The position numbers and the translations under genes were made by a program. From Pseudomonas zanjanensis (GTDB lineage Bacteria > Pseudomonadota > Gammaproteobacteria > Pseudomonadales > Pseudomonadaceae): a stretch of DNA of 64,000 nt. Shown piece after piece: positions 1 through 10,889 of the stretch (its first letter is position 1; each line of letters starts with the position of its first letter). Below the pieces are notes generated by a model. The model had not been told where the DNA came from. It worked only from the letters and a program-made list of their open reading frames with translations, and made no database searches. The stretch spans positions 682,001 to 746,000 of the forward strand of contig NZ_JABWRB020000002.1 of assembly GCF_014268745.2 (NCBI RefSeq). Direction: 5' to 3'.

Positions 1-374
1 TAACGCTCAAAGGTGTCGATCCCGGCGCGCAGGCGGGCGAGGGCGGCTTGCTCGGACAGGTTGTAGAACTCCCCTTCGTGGGTATAGACCCGGCGCATGA
101 ACCAGTCCTTGGGGTGACGGGCAGCGGGGCCATCGTCGCAATGGTAGTAGCCATGCAATACCAGCTCATCGCCGCGCTCCACCCGGCTGTCGAGCAGGCG
201 CCGAAAGCCGGGGTGAGCCTCCAAGGCATTGTTGCGGTGAAAGTTCGGCACCACCAGCCAGGTCATCGGCACCTGGCCGAGGGCATCGACGGCCTCGACG
301 AAGGGCTGGTAATCGGGCCAGGTTTGCGGTGCCACGTCGTGCAGCACCAATAGAACACTGGGCGAGGAACTCAT
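1..374 (-). CDS. Polysaccharide deacetylase-family protein (DUF2334-like), partial
   Basis: From the ATG at 374 the minus strand stays open to the window edge, about 124 residues. The N-terminus reads VLLVLHDVAPQTW, the His-Asp opening seen in NodB-like/DUF2334 deacetylases, and further on there is ELVLHGYYHCDD, resembling a second metal-binding segment. The family removes acetyl groups from surface or wall polysaccharides, but the substrate cannot be told from sequence. It starts 16 bases after the stop of the upstream glycosyltransferase on the same strand, so the two are probably co-transcribed and may act on the same glycan. The C-terminal part lies outside the window. Confidence 0.75.
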   Translation of the reverse strand, partial: MSSSPSVLLVLHDVAPQTWPDYQPFVEAVDALGQVPMTWLVVPNFHRNNALEAHPGFRRLLDSRVERGDELVLHGYYHCDDGPAARHPKDWFMRRVYTHEGEFYNLSEQAALARLRAGIDTFER

Positions 375-390
375 CGACACGGACCTCGCC

Positions 391-1512
391 TCAACCATTG
401 GCCAGCAGCGGCAGCTGTTCGCCGAGCACGGCGTGGTAATGCCCCAGCAAACTGTTGACCACGGTATCCCAGGCGTAATGCCGTTCCACATGCCGGCGCG
501 CCAGTGTGCCACGGCGCTGGCAGCCTTCGGCAAACAGTTGCCGCACGGCATTGGCCATGGCCTGCGGGTTGTTGGGCGTGCACAGCAACCCGCAGTCCTC
601 TTTGACGATTTCGGTGAAGGCCCCGGCCGCCACCGCCACCACGGGAATACCGCTGGCCATGGCTTCGAGGATCACCAGGCCGAAAGTCTCCTGGTCGCCG
701 GCGTGCAACAGGGCATCGGCGCTGGCCATGAGCCGGGCGACTTGCGGCGCCGGGCAGAATTCATCGACCACCGTGACGTTGTCCGGCACCACGGCGGGCA
801 TCGACGAGCCCACCAACAACAGGTGATAGCGCTCGCCCAGGCGTTTCATGCACTTGAGCAGCACAGGCAGGTTTTTTTCCTTGGAGCCGCGACCGGCGAA
901 AATCAGCAGGCGCGTATCTTCGGCAATGCCCAGCTCGGCCCGCAGTTCCGGGTCGCGGGCGGCGGGGGTGAAGGTTTGCAGGTCGACGCCCAAGGGTTGC
1001 ACGAAGACGTTCTTGACCCCCAGCCCGGTCAGTTTGTCGGCCATGACCTGGCTTGGCGCCAGGACCCGGTCGAAATTGCCATATAACTTGCTGACGTAGG
1101 CTTCGATGTTGGGCGTGAACCAGTTGCCCATGCGGTTGCTCACCAACAGTGGCAGGTCGGAGTGATAGAAGCCGATGACGGGCACGTCGAGCTGACGACG
1201 GGCATCCAATGCGGCCCAGGCGGTGAGGTACGGATCGCCAACCTCGATCAGGTCCGGCTGCAGATCGCGCAGGACATTGCGCCAGGGCGCCAGGCGAAGG
1301 GGAAAACGATAGCCCTTGCCGAACGGCAGCGCAGGGGCCGGAACCTTGTAGATTCCGTCGTGCTCGCTCAAATGCGCGCCGGGAATCAACAGGCTGTGAC
1401 GAATACCGGGCCGATCGCCCAGGCGCCGGTGCTTGGCATCCAGGTAAGTGCGCACGCCTCCGCTGGCAGGGGCGTAGAACATGGTTATGTCCGCGATATG
1501 CACGATGAACAT
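391..1512 (-). CDS. Glycosyltransferase family 4 (GT-B fold) protein
   Basis: A 373-residue protein of normal length for the family. The N-terminus (HIADITMFYAPASGGVRTYL) has the Gly-Gly-Val acceptor-side loop of GT-B enzymes. Around residues 265-300 it has ETFGLVILEAMASGIPVVA, the E-x7-E nucleotide-sugar motif of GT4 enzymes. GRGSKEKN near the middle is the usual phosphate-contacting turn. It is a cytoplasmic enzyme that probably transfers a sugar from an activated donor, though donor and acceptor are unknown. The deacetylase gene follows closely on the same strand, suggesting a small glycan or glycolipid-modifying operon. The gene start is next to GGAGGG at 1513-1518 when read on the minus strand. 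Confidence 0.85.
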   Translation of the reverse strand: MFIVHIADITMFYAPASGGVRTYLDAKHRRLGDRPGIRHSLLIPGAHLSEHDGIYKVPAPALPFGKGYRFPLRLAPWRNVLRDLQPDLIEVGDPYLTAWAALDARRQLDVPVIGFYHSDLPLLVSNRMGNWFTPNIEAYVSKLYGNFDRVLAPSQVMADKLTGLGVKNVFVQPLGVDLQTFTPAARDPELRAELGIAEDTRLLIFAGRGSKEKNLPVLLKCMKRLGERYHLLLVGSSMPAVVPDNVTVVDEFCPAPQVARLMASADALLHAGDQETFGLVILEAMASGIPVVAVAAGAFTEIVKEDCGLLCTPNNPQAMANAVRQLFAEGCQRRGTLARRHVERHYAWDTVVNSLLGHYHAVLGEQLPLLANG

Positions 1513-1825
1513 CCCTCCGGTCTGTGTTCTCCTGTGTTGACCTTTAGTAAGAATAGATGTTCGGTTGGGGTTGTGGTGACGTAGCCGTCATGCAAATGAA
1601 TATGTGGCGAGGGAGCTTGCTCCCGCTGGACCGGGCTGGCGCTCCAGTGCGAAGCGCTCCCAAGATTTTGGGGCCGCTGCGCAGCCCAGCGGGAGCAAGC
1701 TCCCTCGCCACATGAGTGCGGTCAAATGTGGTTTTTATTTCCAGCGCCAGGGCCTTAATGCCCCAGGCATGCTTTTATATAAGCGTGCAAAATGGCGTCA
1801 TATCGCAAACACCACGGGTGACCAC
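1513..1825. other. Intergenic region between divergent genes, mostly REPIN
   Basis: This 313-base gap separates the divergently transcribed glycosyltransferase and HerA-like genes. A REPIN occupies 1604-1711. The remaining flanks must hold both promoters, but I cannot assign -35/-10 boxes with confidence. The long open frame that begins at 1604 runs through the REPIN and is not a credible N-terminus. Confidence 0.6.
1604..1711. repeat. REPIN, type A (GTGGCGAGGG ends)
   Basis: Two REP sequences in inverted orientation. The left arm begins GTGGCGAGGGAGCTTGCTCC and the right arm is its reverse complement ending CCCTCGCCAC, with a structured loop between them. The same pair recurs at ten other places in the window. 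Confidence 0.9.
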
Positions 1826-3313
1826 ATGCCTGACTCATCGCAACTCGTTATCGGCGCCGACCTCAGCGGCCAGCCCATCGGCCAGGCCATGCGCCTGGCG
1901 AACCGCCATGGCCTGGTGGCGGGCGCCACCGGTACCGGCAAGACCGTCACCTTGCAGCGCCTCGCGGAAATGTTCAGCGATGCCGGCGTGGCGGTGTTCG
2001 CGGCGGACATCAAGGGCGACCTGTGCGGCCTCGGCGCGGCGGGCAACCTCCAGGGCAAGATCGCCGAGCGTATCGCGGGCATGCCCTGGCTCGATCACAA
2101 ACCCCAGGCTTATCCGGTGACCTTGTGGGATATCCACGGCCAGTCCGGTCATCCGCTGCGCACCACCTTGAGTGAAATGGGCCCGTTGTTGATCGGCAGC
2201 CTGTTGGAACTGACGGACAGCCAGCAATCGGCGCTCTATGCCGCGTTCAAGGTCGCCGATCGCGAGGGCCTGTTGCTGCTGGACCTCAAGGACCTGAAGG
2301 CGCTGCTCAATCACCTCAAGGACAATCCCGAGTTGCTGGGGGACGACGCGGCGCTGATGACCACCGGCTCCAGCCAGGCGCTGCTGCGGCGCTTGTCCAC
2401 CTTGGAGCAGCAGGGCGCGGACGCGTTGTTCGGCGAGCCGGCCTTGCAGCTCGAAGACATCCTGCAACCGGCCAGCGATGGCCGCGGCCGCATCCACTTG
2501 CTCGATGCCAGCCGCCTGGTCCACGAAGCGCCAAAGGTCTACGCGACGTTCCTGCTGTGGCTGCTGGCCGAGCTGTTCGAGCAATTGCCCGAGCGCGGCG
2601 ATGCGGACAAGCCGCTGCTGGCGCTGTTCTTCGACGAGGCGCACTTGCTTTTTGCCGGTACGCCCAAGGCTTTGCAGGAGCGCCTGGAGCAAGTGGTGCG
2701 GCTGATCCGCTCCAAGGGCGTAGGGGTGTATTTTGTGACCCAGTCGCCCGGAGACTTGCCGGACGACGTGCTGGCGCAATTGGGGTTGCGCATCCAGCAC
2801 GGGTTGCGAGCCTTCACGGCCAAGGAACAGAAATCCCTGCGGGCGGTGGCCGACGGTTTCCGGCCCAACCCGCAGTTCGATGCCTTGGCGGTGTTGACCG
2901 AACTGGGCATCGGTGAAGCCCTGGTGGGCACCTTGCAGGAAAAAGGCACGCCGGAAATGGTCCAGCGCGTGCTGGTGGCGCCGCCGCAATCGCGGATCGG
3001 GCCATTGAGCGAGGCCGAGCGCGCCGGGCTGATCGCCAGTTCAGCGTTGCAAGGGCGCTACGACAAGCCGATTGATCGCGAGTCGGCCTATGAGGTGCTG
3101 ATGGGGCGCAAGGGGCTGGAACCCCAGGCCGAAGCGGTACCGAGCAAGCCGGCGGCTGAAGCGCCCAGCTTCACCGAACAAGCCGGCGAGTTCCTCGGCA
3201 CGGCGGCTGGCCAGGCACTTAAATCGGCGATGCGCCAGGCGGCCAATCAATTGGGCCGGCAGTTGGTGCGTGGGTTGATGGGGTCGTTGCTGGGGGGCAG
3301 CAAGCGCCGGTAG
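1826..3313 (+). CDS. HerA-like ATPase/helicase, DUF853 (YjgR) family
   Basis: A 495-residue protein from the ATG at 1826. The open frame extends upstream into a REPIN, so that longer start is rejected. Walker A is GATGTGKT at residues 33-40 and Walker B is LLALFFDEAHLLF near residue 270, followed by VYFVTQSPGDLPDDV, a sensor/arginine-finger-like stretch typical of the HerA/FtsK superfamily. The C-terminus (residues ~440-495) is alanine/glycine-rich and probably flexible. YjgR-type proteins are widespread, uncharacterised ATPases, and a DNA-translocating role is inferred from the family only. It stands alone between REPINs on both sides, so its neighbours give no functional clue. Confidence 0.85.
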   Translation: MPDSSQLVIGADLSGQPIGQAMRLANRHGLVAGATGTGKTVTLQRLAEMFSDAGVAVFAADIKGDLCGLGAAGNLQGKIAERIAGMPWLDHKPQAYPVTLWDIHGQSGHPLRTTLSEMGPLLIGSLLELTDSQQSALYAAFKVADREGLLLLDLKDLKALLNHLKDNPELLGDDAALMTTGSSQALLRRLSTLEQQGADALFGEPALQLEDILQPASDGRGRIHLLDASRLVHEAPKVYATFLLWLLAELFEQLPERGDADKPLLALFFDEAHLLFAGTPKALQERLEQVVRLIRSKGVGVYFVTQSPGDLPDDVLAQLGLRIQHGLRAFTAKEQKSLRAVADGFRPNPQFDALAVLTELGIGEALVGTLQEKGTPEMVQRVLVAPPQSRIGPLSEAERAGLIASSALQGRYDKPIDRESAYEVLMGRKGLEPQAEAVPSKPAAEAPSFTEQAGEFLGTAAGQALKSAMRQAANQLGRQLVRGLMGSLLGGSKRR

Positions 3314-3333
3314 TCAGGACCGAGTCGCGGCCA

Positions 3334-3430
3334 TCGCGAGCAGGCTCGCTCCCACAGTGGATCGATGTCGTACGCAAAATGTGCGTCCGCTGAAGATCCC
3401 CTGTGGGAGCGGGCTTGCTCGCGAAGGCGA
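3334..3430. repeat. REPIN, type B, CGCGAG ends outward
   Basis: Left arm TCGCGAGCAGGCTCGCTCCC and right arm GGGAGCGGGCTTGCTCGCGA, inverted, separated by about 45 bases. Lies downstream of the HerA-like gene, and a second copy follows at once. Confidence 0.85.
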
Positions 3431-3465
3431 TCTGGCAGGCGAAAAATAGGCTGACTGACCTGCCG

Positions 3466-3560
3466 CTATCGCGAGCAGGCTCGCTCCCACAAGGGATCGG
3501 CGTCTTACACGAAATAGGTGTCCGCCGCAGATCCCCTGTGGGAGCGAGCCTGCTCGCGAT
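3466..3560. repeat. REPIN, type B, CGCGAG ends outward (tandem second copy)
   Basis: Inverted arms ATCGCGAGCAGGCTCGCTCC and GGAGCGAGCCTGCTCGCGAT. The loops of this and the preceding REPIN share wording (GTGCGTCCGC versus GTGTCCGCCG, then AGATCCCCTG), which points to local duplication. Confidence 0.85.
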
Positions 3561-3585
3561 AGCTATCTAACAACCGCCGAAAATC

Positions 3586-4041
3586 TCAACCCTTGGGCCT
3601 GGCATGGGCCGCCAACCGTTCCAGCGCCGCCCGCAGGTTGGGATCGCTGATGCCGTCCGCCGTGGCCTGGATGGTCGCGGCGGCGTCGGTGGACAAGTCC
3701 AGCGTATGCCCCTTGGCGCCGACCTGGACAGTAGGCGGTTGGACCTTGAACAGGATCCGCGTCAGGTTGGCGAATTCTTCGAACGCCTGGAGTTGGCGCA
3801 GCAAGCGTTTTTGCTGGTAGCGCAGGCGCGTGGCCCAGTGGCCGTCGGTGACAATCAGCAACAAGCTGCCTTCGCGCCACGACGCTACGTGGCAATGTTC
3901 GCGCGCGGCCGGTTGCAACTGGCTGTCCAGCAGGCGCTGCAGGTGGCCCAGGCGCCGGGCGTGGCCGAAGATGGCTTTCAACGGCTTGGCTTCGCGCAGC
4001 AGAACGGCGGGTGCCTTGGCTGGAAGAGGGCGAAAGGCCAT
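3586..4041 (-). CDS. DciA-like DUF721 protein (putative replicative helicase loader family)
   Basis: 151 residues from the ATG at 4041 (MAFRPLPAKAPAVLLREAK); a longer in-frame start at 4152 has no supporting features. The DUF721 core (residues ~15-105) includes LIVTDGHWATRLRYQQKRLL, the conserved W-x-x-x-L-x-x segment of DciA-like KH folds. DciA proteins load the DnaB helicase in bacteria lacking DnaC. That this short Pseudomonas member does so is inferred from family membership. It is divergent from secA, a neighbourhood I recall as conserved in Pseudomonas (DUF721 gene beside secA, near lpxC). Confidence 0.75.
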   Translation of the reverse strand: MAFRPLPAKAPAVLLREAKPLKAIFGHARRLGHLQRLLDSQLQPAAREHCHVASWREGSLLLIVTDGHWATRLRYQQKRLLRQLQAFEEFANLTRILFKVQPPTVQVGAKGHTLDLSTDAAATIQATADGISDPNLRAALERLAAHARPKG

Positions 4042-4348
4042 GAATGAATACCGCAAATGACAGAGGCGCCATGGTAGCAGAAAGCGCCGGATGCGCCTCG
4101 ACCCTCTCGCCCAGCGGCTTTTAGCTGCACAATCAATGAGTAACTTCTGCACCTTGCGGGTTGAAGTTCGCGCAAAAGCCCTTATTTTAGTGTGGCCCCG
4201 TCACAGCGCTGTGCCAGCATCGTGGAATAACGCCACTTTCCTCTCCATCGTTTCCGGGTAGAATGCTCGTTCGCATGCGGCCATGAGGGCTGCACGGGCG
4301 ACTCATGGGGCCGCCCTCCATCCCTTTAGTGTGGAAGATCCTGCCGAT
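4042..4348 (+). promoter_or_regulatory. dciA-like/secA divergent promoter region with leader hairpin
   Basis: A 307-base gap. TAGAAT at 4259-4264 fits a -10 box for secA, but the -35 is weak. A hairpin formed by GGCCATGAG (4279-4287) and CTCATGGGGCC (4302-4312) lies in the predicted secA leader. An ATG at 4283 is in frame with secA and would add 22 residues. No SecM-like gene is visible. Confidence 0.4.
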
Positions 4349-7084
<2,736 letters not shown>

Positions 7085-7109
7085 TCCCGTTTCAACGCTG
7101 AACGACCCG

Positions 7110-7142
7110 CGCCGCGACAAGAGTCTCTTGTCGCGGCGTTTT
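7110..7142 (+). terminator. Rho-independent terminator after secA
   Basis: Perfect 14-bp arms CGCCGCGACAAGAG (7110-7123) and CTCTTGTCGCGGCG (7125-7138) followed by TTTT. The arms meet almost without a loop, so the top pairs will open. Confidence 0.9.
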
Positions 7143-7203
7143 GCCATTTGATCAGTCGTCTTGATAAGGACGATGCTGAATACATTTATTAAGGAGCGCA
7201 TTC

Positions 7204-8421
7204 ATGGCTGTTGGTCTTGGTCCGTTGCCCACGTTGCACCCGGTTGCCGGTTTTGAACTCGGTATCGCTTCGGCCGGCATCAAGCGCCCCGGGCGCAAGG
7301 ATGTCGTGGTCATGCGTTGCGCCGAAGGTTCGACCGTAGCGGGCGTGTTCACCCTCAACGCTTTCTGTGCCGCGCCGGTGATCCTGGCCAAGCAACGCGT
7401 GCAAGGGCCGGTGCGTTACCTGCTGACCAACACCGGCAACGCCAACGCCGGCACCGGCGCGCCAGGTCTGGCCGCCGCCGAGCGCACCTGCGCCAAGCTG
7501 GCTGAGCTGACCGGCGTCGACGCCAGCCAGGTGCTGCCGTATTCCACCGGTGTGATCGGCGAGCCGCTGCCGGTGGAGAAGATCGAAGGCGCGCTGCAAG
7601 CCGCCCTCGATGACTTGTCGGAAAACAACTGGGCCGCGGCCGCCACCGGCATCATGACCACCGACACGCTGCCCAAGGGCGCGAGCCGCCAGTTCCAGCA
7701 TGACGGCGTGACCATCACCGTCACCGGCATCAGCAAGGGTGCCGGCATGATCCGCCCGAACATGGCGACCATGCTCGGCTACATCGCCACCGACGCCAAG
7801 GTCTCGCGCCAAGTGCTGCAAGACCTGATGCTCGACGGCGCCAACAAGTCGTTCAACCGCATCACCATCGACGGCGACACGTCCACGAATGACTGCTGCA
7901 TGCTGATCGCCACCGGCCAGGCCAACCTGCCGGAGATCACCGAGGCCAGCGGTTCGTTGTTCGCCGCCCTGAAGCAGGCAGTGTTCGACGTGTGCATGGA
8001 AGTGGCCCAGGCCATCGTCCGTGACGGCGAAGGCGCGACCAAGTTCGTGACCGTGCAGGTCAACGGCGGTGGCAACCACCAGGAATGCCTGGATGTCGGC
8101 TACACCGTGGCGCACTCGCCGCTGATCAAGACCGCGCTGTTCGCCTCCGACCCGAACTGGGGCCGGATCCTTGCCGCCGTCGGCCGGGCCGGCGTGCCTG
8201 AGCTGGACGTGAGCAAGATCGACGTGTTCCTCGGTGAGGTCTGCATCGCCAGCCAAGGCGCGCGCGCTGCCACATACACCGAAGCCCAGGGCGCGGCGGT
8301 GATGCAGCAGGAAGAAATTACCATCCGTATCGAGTTGGGACGGGGTGATTGCAGCGAAACGATCTGGACGACTGATCTGTCGCACGAGTATGTGAAGATC
8401 AACGCCGAGTATCGGACGTAA
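7204..8421 (+). CDS. argJ: Bifunctional glutamate N-acetyltransferase/amino-acid acetyltransferase ArgJ
   Basis: 405 residues, usual for ArgJ. The self-cleavage site is the conserved MATMLGYIATDA (near residue 190), where the Thr becomes the nucleophile of the beta chain; upstream are GITKGA-like TGISKGAGMIRPN and the substrate loop NTGNANAGTG. The C-terminus ends in SHEYVKINAEYRT, the usual family ending. ArgJ recycles the acetyl group from N-acetylornithine to glutamate in arginine synthesis, and the bifunctional forms also use acetyl-CoA. AAGGAG lies just before the ATG. The order secA-argJ-GST-mutT matches what I recall for P. aeruginosa. Confidence 0.97.
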   Translation: MAVGLGPLPTLHPVAGFELGIASAGIKRPGRKDVVVMRCAEGSTVAGVFTLNAFCAAPVILAKQRVQGPVRYLLTNTGNANAGTGAPGLAAAERTCAKLAELTGVDASQVLPYSTGVIGEPLPVEKIEGALQAALDDLSENNWAAAATGIMTTDTLPKGASRQFQHDGVTITVTGISKGAGMIRPNMATMLGYIATDAKVSRQVLQDLMLDGANKSFNRITIDGDTSTNDCCMLIATGQANLPEITEASGSLFAALKQAVFDVCMEVAQAIVRDGEGATKFVTVQVNGGGNHQECLDVGYTVAHSPLIKTALFASDPNWGRILAAVGRAGVPELDVSKIDVFLGEVCIASQGARAATYTEAQGAAVMQQEEITIRIELGRGDCSETIWTTDLSHEYVKINAEYRT

Positions 8422-8435
8422 ACCGAGTTGTCCCA

Positions 8436-8533
8436 TTCGCGAGCAAGCCCGCTCCCACAAGAGATTCGCGGGGTGACATAGAAAGTGTTTACACAACAAA
8501 TTCCATTGTGGGAGCGGGCTTGCTCGCGAAGGC
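8436..8533. repeat. REPIN, type B, CGCGAG ends outward
   Basis: Arms TTCGCGAGCAAGCCCGCTCC and GGAGCGGGCTTGCTCGCGAA in inverted orientation, filling most of the argJ-GST gap. Confidence 0.9.
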
Positions 8534-8586
8534 GGCCCGACAGACTCCACAGTTTTTTCTGATTGATCCACAAGAAAGGAATCCCC

Positions 8587-9219
8587 ATGAGCCTGCACCT
8601 GATCATCGGCGACAAAGATCTCTCTTCCTGGTCCATGCGCGGCGCGCTCGCCCTGGCGCTGACCGGTGCGAAGTACACCGAAGAGTTGGTCAGGCTCGGC
8701 CAGCCGGATACCCGTGAAAAGCTGCTCAAGTATTCAGCCACGGCCAAGGTCCCATTGCTCAAGACCGAATTCGGCGTGATCTCCGATTCCCTGGCGATTG
8801 CCGAATACCTGGCCGAACAATTTCCCGAGGCCAATCTCTGGCCCAAGGACGTGGCTGCCCGGGCCCAGGCGCGCTCGGCCTGTGCGCAGATGCACAGCGG
8901 CTTTTTCGCCCTGCGCAACCATATGCCCATGGATCTGCTGCACGATGCGCCGCTGTCACCGATGCCATCCGACGTGCAGGCGGACATCCAGCGGATGCTG
9001 GCGTTGTGGGCCGAATGCCGTGCGGCGGCGACCGAAACCGGTCCCTACCTGTTTGGCCGCGTAAGCCTGGCCGATGCTTTTTTTGCCCCGGTTGCCGTAC
9101 GCTTGCGCACTTATCAAGTGGCACTGCCGGAGGTCGATGAGGCCTACGTCCAAACCCTATATCAATGGTCAGCGTTCAAGGCGTGGCAACAAGCTGGCCT
9201 GGAGGAAACTACGCGGTGA
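8587..9219 (+). CDS. Glutathione S-transferase family protein
   Basis: 210 residues from the ATG at 8587, preceded by AAGGAA. The thioredoxin-like N-terminal domain has DLSSWSMRGALAL, with Ser residues where GSTs place the glutathione-activating residue, then TAKVPLL with the cis-Pro and ISDSLAIAEYLAEQ, the Glu/Asp-Ser glutathione-gamma-glutamyl site. The helical C-terminal domain runs from about residue 90. Predicted cytosolic and involved in glutathione conjugation or stress, with no substrate evident. Its TGA overlaps the GTG start of the next gene, indicating translational coupling with the Nudix gene. Confidence 0.85.
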   Translation: MSLHLIIGDKDLSSWSMRGALALALTGAKYTEELVRLGQPDTREKLLKYSATAKVPLLKTEFGVISDSLAIAEYLAEQFPEANLWPKDVAARAQARSACAQMHSGFFALRNHMPMDLLHDAPLSPMPSDVQADIQRMLALWAECRAAATETGPYLFGRVSLADAFFAPVAVRLRTYQVALPEVDEAYVQTLYQWSAFKAWQQAGLEETTR

Positions 9220-10160
9220 AACGAGTCCATGTGGCGGCGGCGGTGATCCGCGACGCTGCCGGCAAAATCCTCATTGCCCGACGGGCCGACACCCAACACC
9301 AGGGTGGCCTGTGGGAATTTCCTGGTGGCAAGGTCGAGGCCGATGAGTCCGTTGAGACGGCCCTGGCCCGCGAGCTTCATGAGGAACTGGGCATCGTCGT
9401 CGACGTTGCCCGGCCGTTGATCAAGGTGCGTCACGATTACCCGGACAAACAGGTGTTGCTGGACGTCTGGGAAGTTTCGGCGTTCAGTGGCGAACCCCAT
9501 GGCGCCGAAGGTCAACCGTTGGCCTGGGTGACGGCCCGCGACCTGACGAATCATGAATTTCCAGCGGCCAACCAGCCGATCGTCGCGGCGGCCCGTTTGC
9601 CGGGTGAATACCTGATCACCCCGGAAGGCCTTGAGACGCCAGCCTTGCTGCGCGGCATGCAGAAGGCGATTGCCGGCGGGATCAAGTTGGTCCAGTTGCG
9701 TGCGCCTAATGGCTACGACCCGCAATACCGCGATCTGGCGGTGGATGCGGTGGGGTTGTGTGCCGGCAAGGCCCAACTGATGCTCAAGGGACCGTTCGAG
9801 TGGCTGGGGGATTTTCCTTCCGCGGGCTGGCACATTACCGCTGCGCAACTGCGCAAGCATGCGGCGGCCGGCCGACCGTTCGGTAAGGATCGCTGGCTGG
9901 CGGCTTCTTGCCATAACGCCGAGGAGCTGTCCCTGGCGCAGCAGATGGATGTGGACTTTGTCACCCTTTCGCCGGTGCAGCCGACCCAGACCCATCCCGA
10001 TGCACAGCCGTTGGGCTGGGCGGAGGCGGCGCGGTTGATCGAGGGCTTCAACCGGCCGGTCTATCTGTTGGGCGGGGTAGGGCCTGGCGAGCAGCAAAAA
10101 GCCTGGGAGGCCGGGGCGCAGGGTGTGGCGGGGATTCGGGCGTTTTGGCCTGAGGCTTGA
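9216..10160 (+). CDS. mutT: Nudix hydrolase fused to a thiamine-phosphate-synthase-like domain (MutT family)
   Basis: 314 residues from the GTG at 9216, which overlaps the GST stop and has GGAGG ten bases upstream. Residues ~1-130 form a Nudix domain whose box is GGKVEADESVETALARELHEELGI, the G-x5-E-x7-R-E-x2-E-E-x-G signature of 8-oxo-dGTP-cleaving MutT. Residues ~135-314 resemble ThiE/TMP synthase: KLVQLRAPNGYDPQYRDLA, then DFVTLSPVQPTQTHPDAQPLGW and VYLLGGVGPGE. This two-domain form is common in pseudomonads. The N-terminal half should sanitise oxidised dGTP, and the function of the ThiE-like half is unknown. Confidence 0.88.
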   Translation: MKRVHVAAAVIRDAAGKILIARRADTQHQGGLWEFPGGKVEADESVETALARELHEELGIVVDVARPLIKVRHDYPDKQVLLDVWEVSAFSGEPHGAEGQPLAWVTARDLTNHEFPAANQPIVAAARLPGEYLITPEGLETPALLRGMQKAIAGGIKLVQLRAPNGYDPQYRDLAVDAVGLCAGKAQLMLKGPFEWLGDFPSAGWHITAAQLRKHAAAGRPFGKDRWLAASCHNAEELSLAQQMDVDFVTLSPVQPTQTHPDAQPLGWAEAARLIEGFNRPVYLLGGVGPGEQQKAWEAGAQGVAGIRAFWPEA

Positions 10161-10183
10161 TGGTGTGGTGTGACTGCCGGCCT

Positions 10184-10281
10184 CTTCGCGAGCAAGCCCG
10201 CTCCCACAGTAGATTTCTGCCAGGTACAGAATGTGTGCCTGCCGCAGATCCCCTGTGGGAGCGGGCTTGCTCGCGAAGGCG
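10184..10281. repeat. REPIN, type B, CGCGAG ends outward
   Basis: Arms TTCGCGAGCAAGCCCGCTCC and GGAGCGGGCTTGCTCGCGAA, inverted, between the converging Nudix and adenosyltransferase genes. A REP hairpin in a convergent gap may also help end both transcripts. Confidence 0.9.
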
Positions 10282-10305
10282 GACTGACAGGCGATACACC
10301 TCTGA

Positions 10306-10887
10306 TCAGCCTTCAGGCTTGGCCGCCGCCACCCAAAGCACCTCCGCCACCCCCTGCCGCCGGGCAATGACCCGCGCGGTCACGAACAGCAGATCCGACA
10401 ACCGATTGATATAGGCCAGCCCCGGCCCGGCCAGCGGCTCCACCGCGTTCAATTGCTGGCAACGACGCTCGGCGCCGCGGGCCAGGGCTCGGCAGACGTG
10501 AGCTTGCGCGATCAAGGAAGATCCGCCGGGCAGGATGAAGTTTTCCAGCGGCCCCAGTTCTTCATTCCACAGGTCAATCGCCGCTTCCAGCCGCTCGATT
10601 TCCGCCACGTTCAAGGCTTGGTACGCCGGCATCGCGAGCTCACCACCCAAGTCGAACAACCGGTGCTGACACGGCGCCAACACTGCGATGACTTCCTCCA
10701 GCGCCGGATGCCGGACGGACTCCTCGGCCAGCCCGGCGAGCAACAAGCCCAACTGGCTGTTCAGTGTGTCCACTTCGCCGATGGCCTCGACTCGTGGATG
10801 ATCCTTTGCCACGCGGCGACCATCGCCCAACCCGGTTTCACCTTTGTCGCCGGTGCGGGTGTAAATCTTCGACAGGCGAAAGCCCAT
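10306..10887 (-). CDS. Corrinoid adenosyltransferase, PduO type
   Basis: 193 residues from the ATG at 10887. The N-terminus MGFRLSKIYTRTGDKGETGL is the ATP-binding T-R-T-G-D-x-G-x-T motif of PduO-type ATP:cob(I)alamin adenosyltransferases, followed by RVEAIGEVDTLNSQLG and, near the C-terminus, AERRCQQ and NRLSDLLFVTAR. It makes adenosylcobalamin (coenzyme B12) from cob(I)alamin or a precursor. It starts two bases after the stop of the upstream sensor kinase, so they share a transcript, although no functional link between them is obvious. PduO is not homologous to CobA, so cobO would be a misleading name here. Confidence 0.92.
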   Translation of the reverse strand: MGFRLSKIYTRTGDKGETGLGDGRRVAKDHPRVEAIGEVDTLNSQLGLLLAGLAEESVRHPALEEVIAVLAPCQHRLFDLGGELAMPAYQALNVAEIERLEAAIDLWNEELGPLENFILPGGSSLIAQAHVCRALARGAERRCQQLNAVEPLAGPGLAYINRLSDLLFVTARVIARRQGVAEVLWVAAAKPEG

Positions 10888-10889
10888 GC

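Noticed and set aside
1604..1825. N-terminal extension of the HerA-like protein
   Set aside because: The extension runs through a complete REPIN; family similarity starts at the ATG at 1826.
3334..3560. Possible CRISPR array because of repeated hairpins with spacer-like DNA between
   Set aside because: Units are inverted REP pairs with irregular spacing and only two tandem copies; no cas genes in the window.
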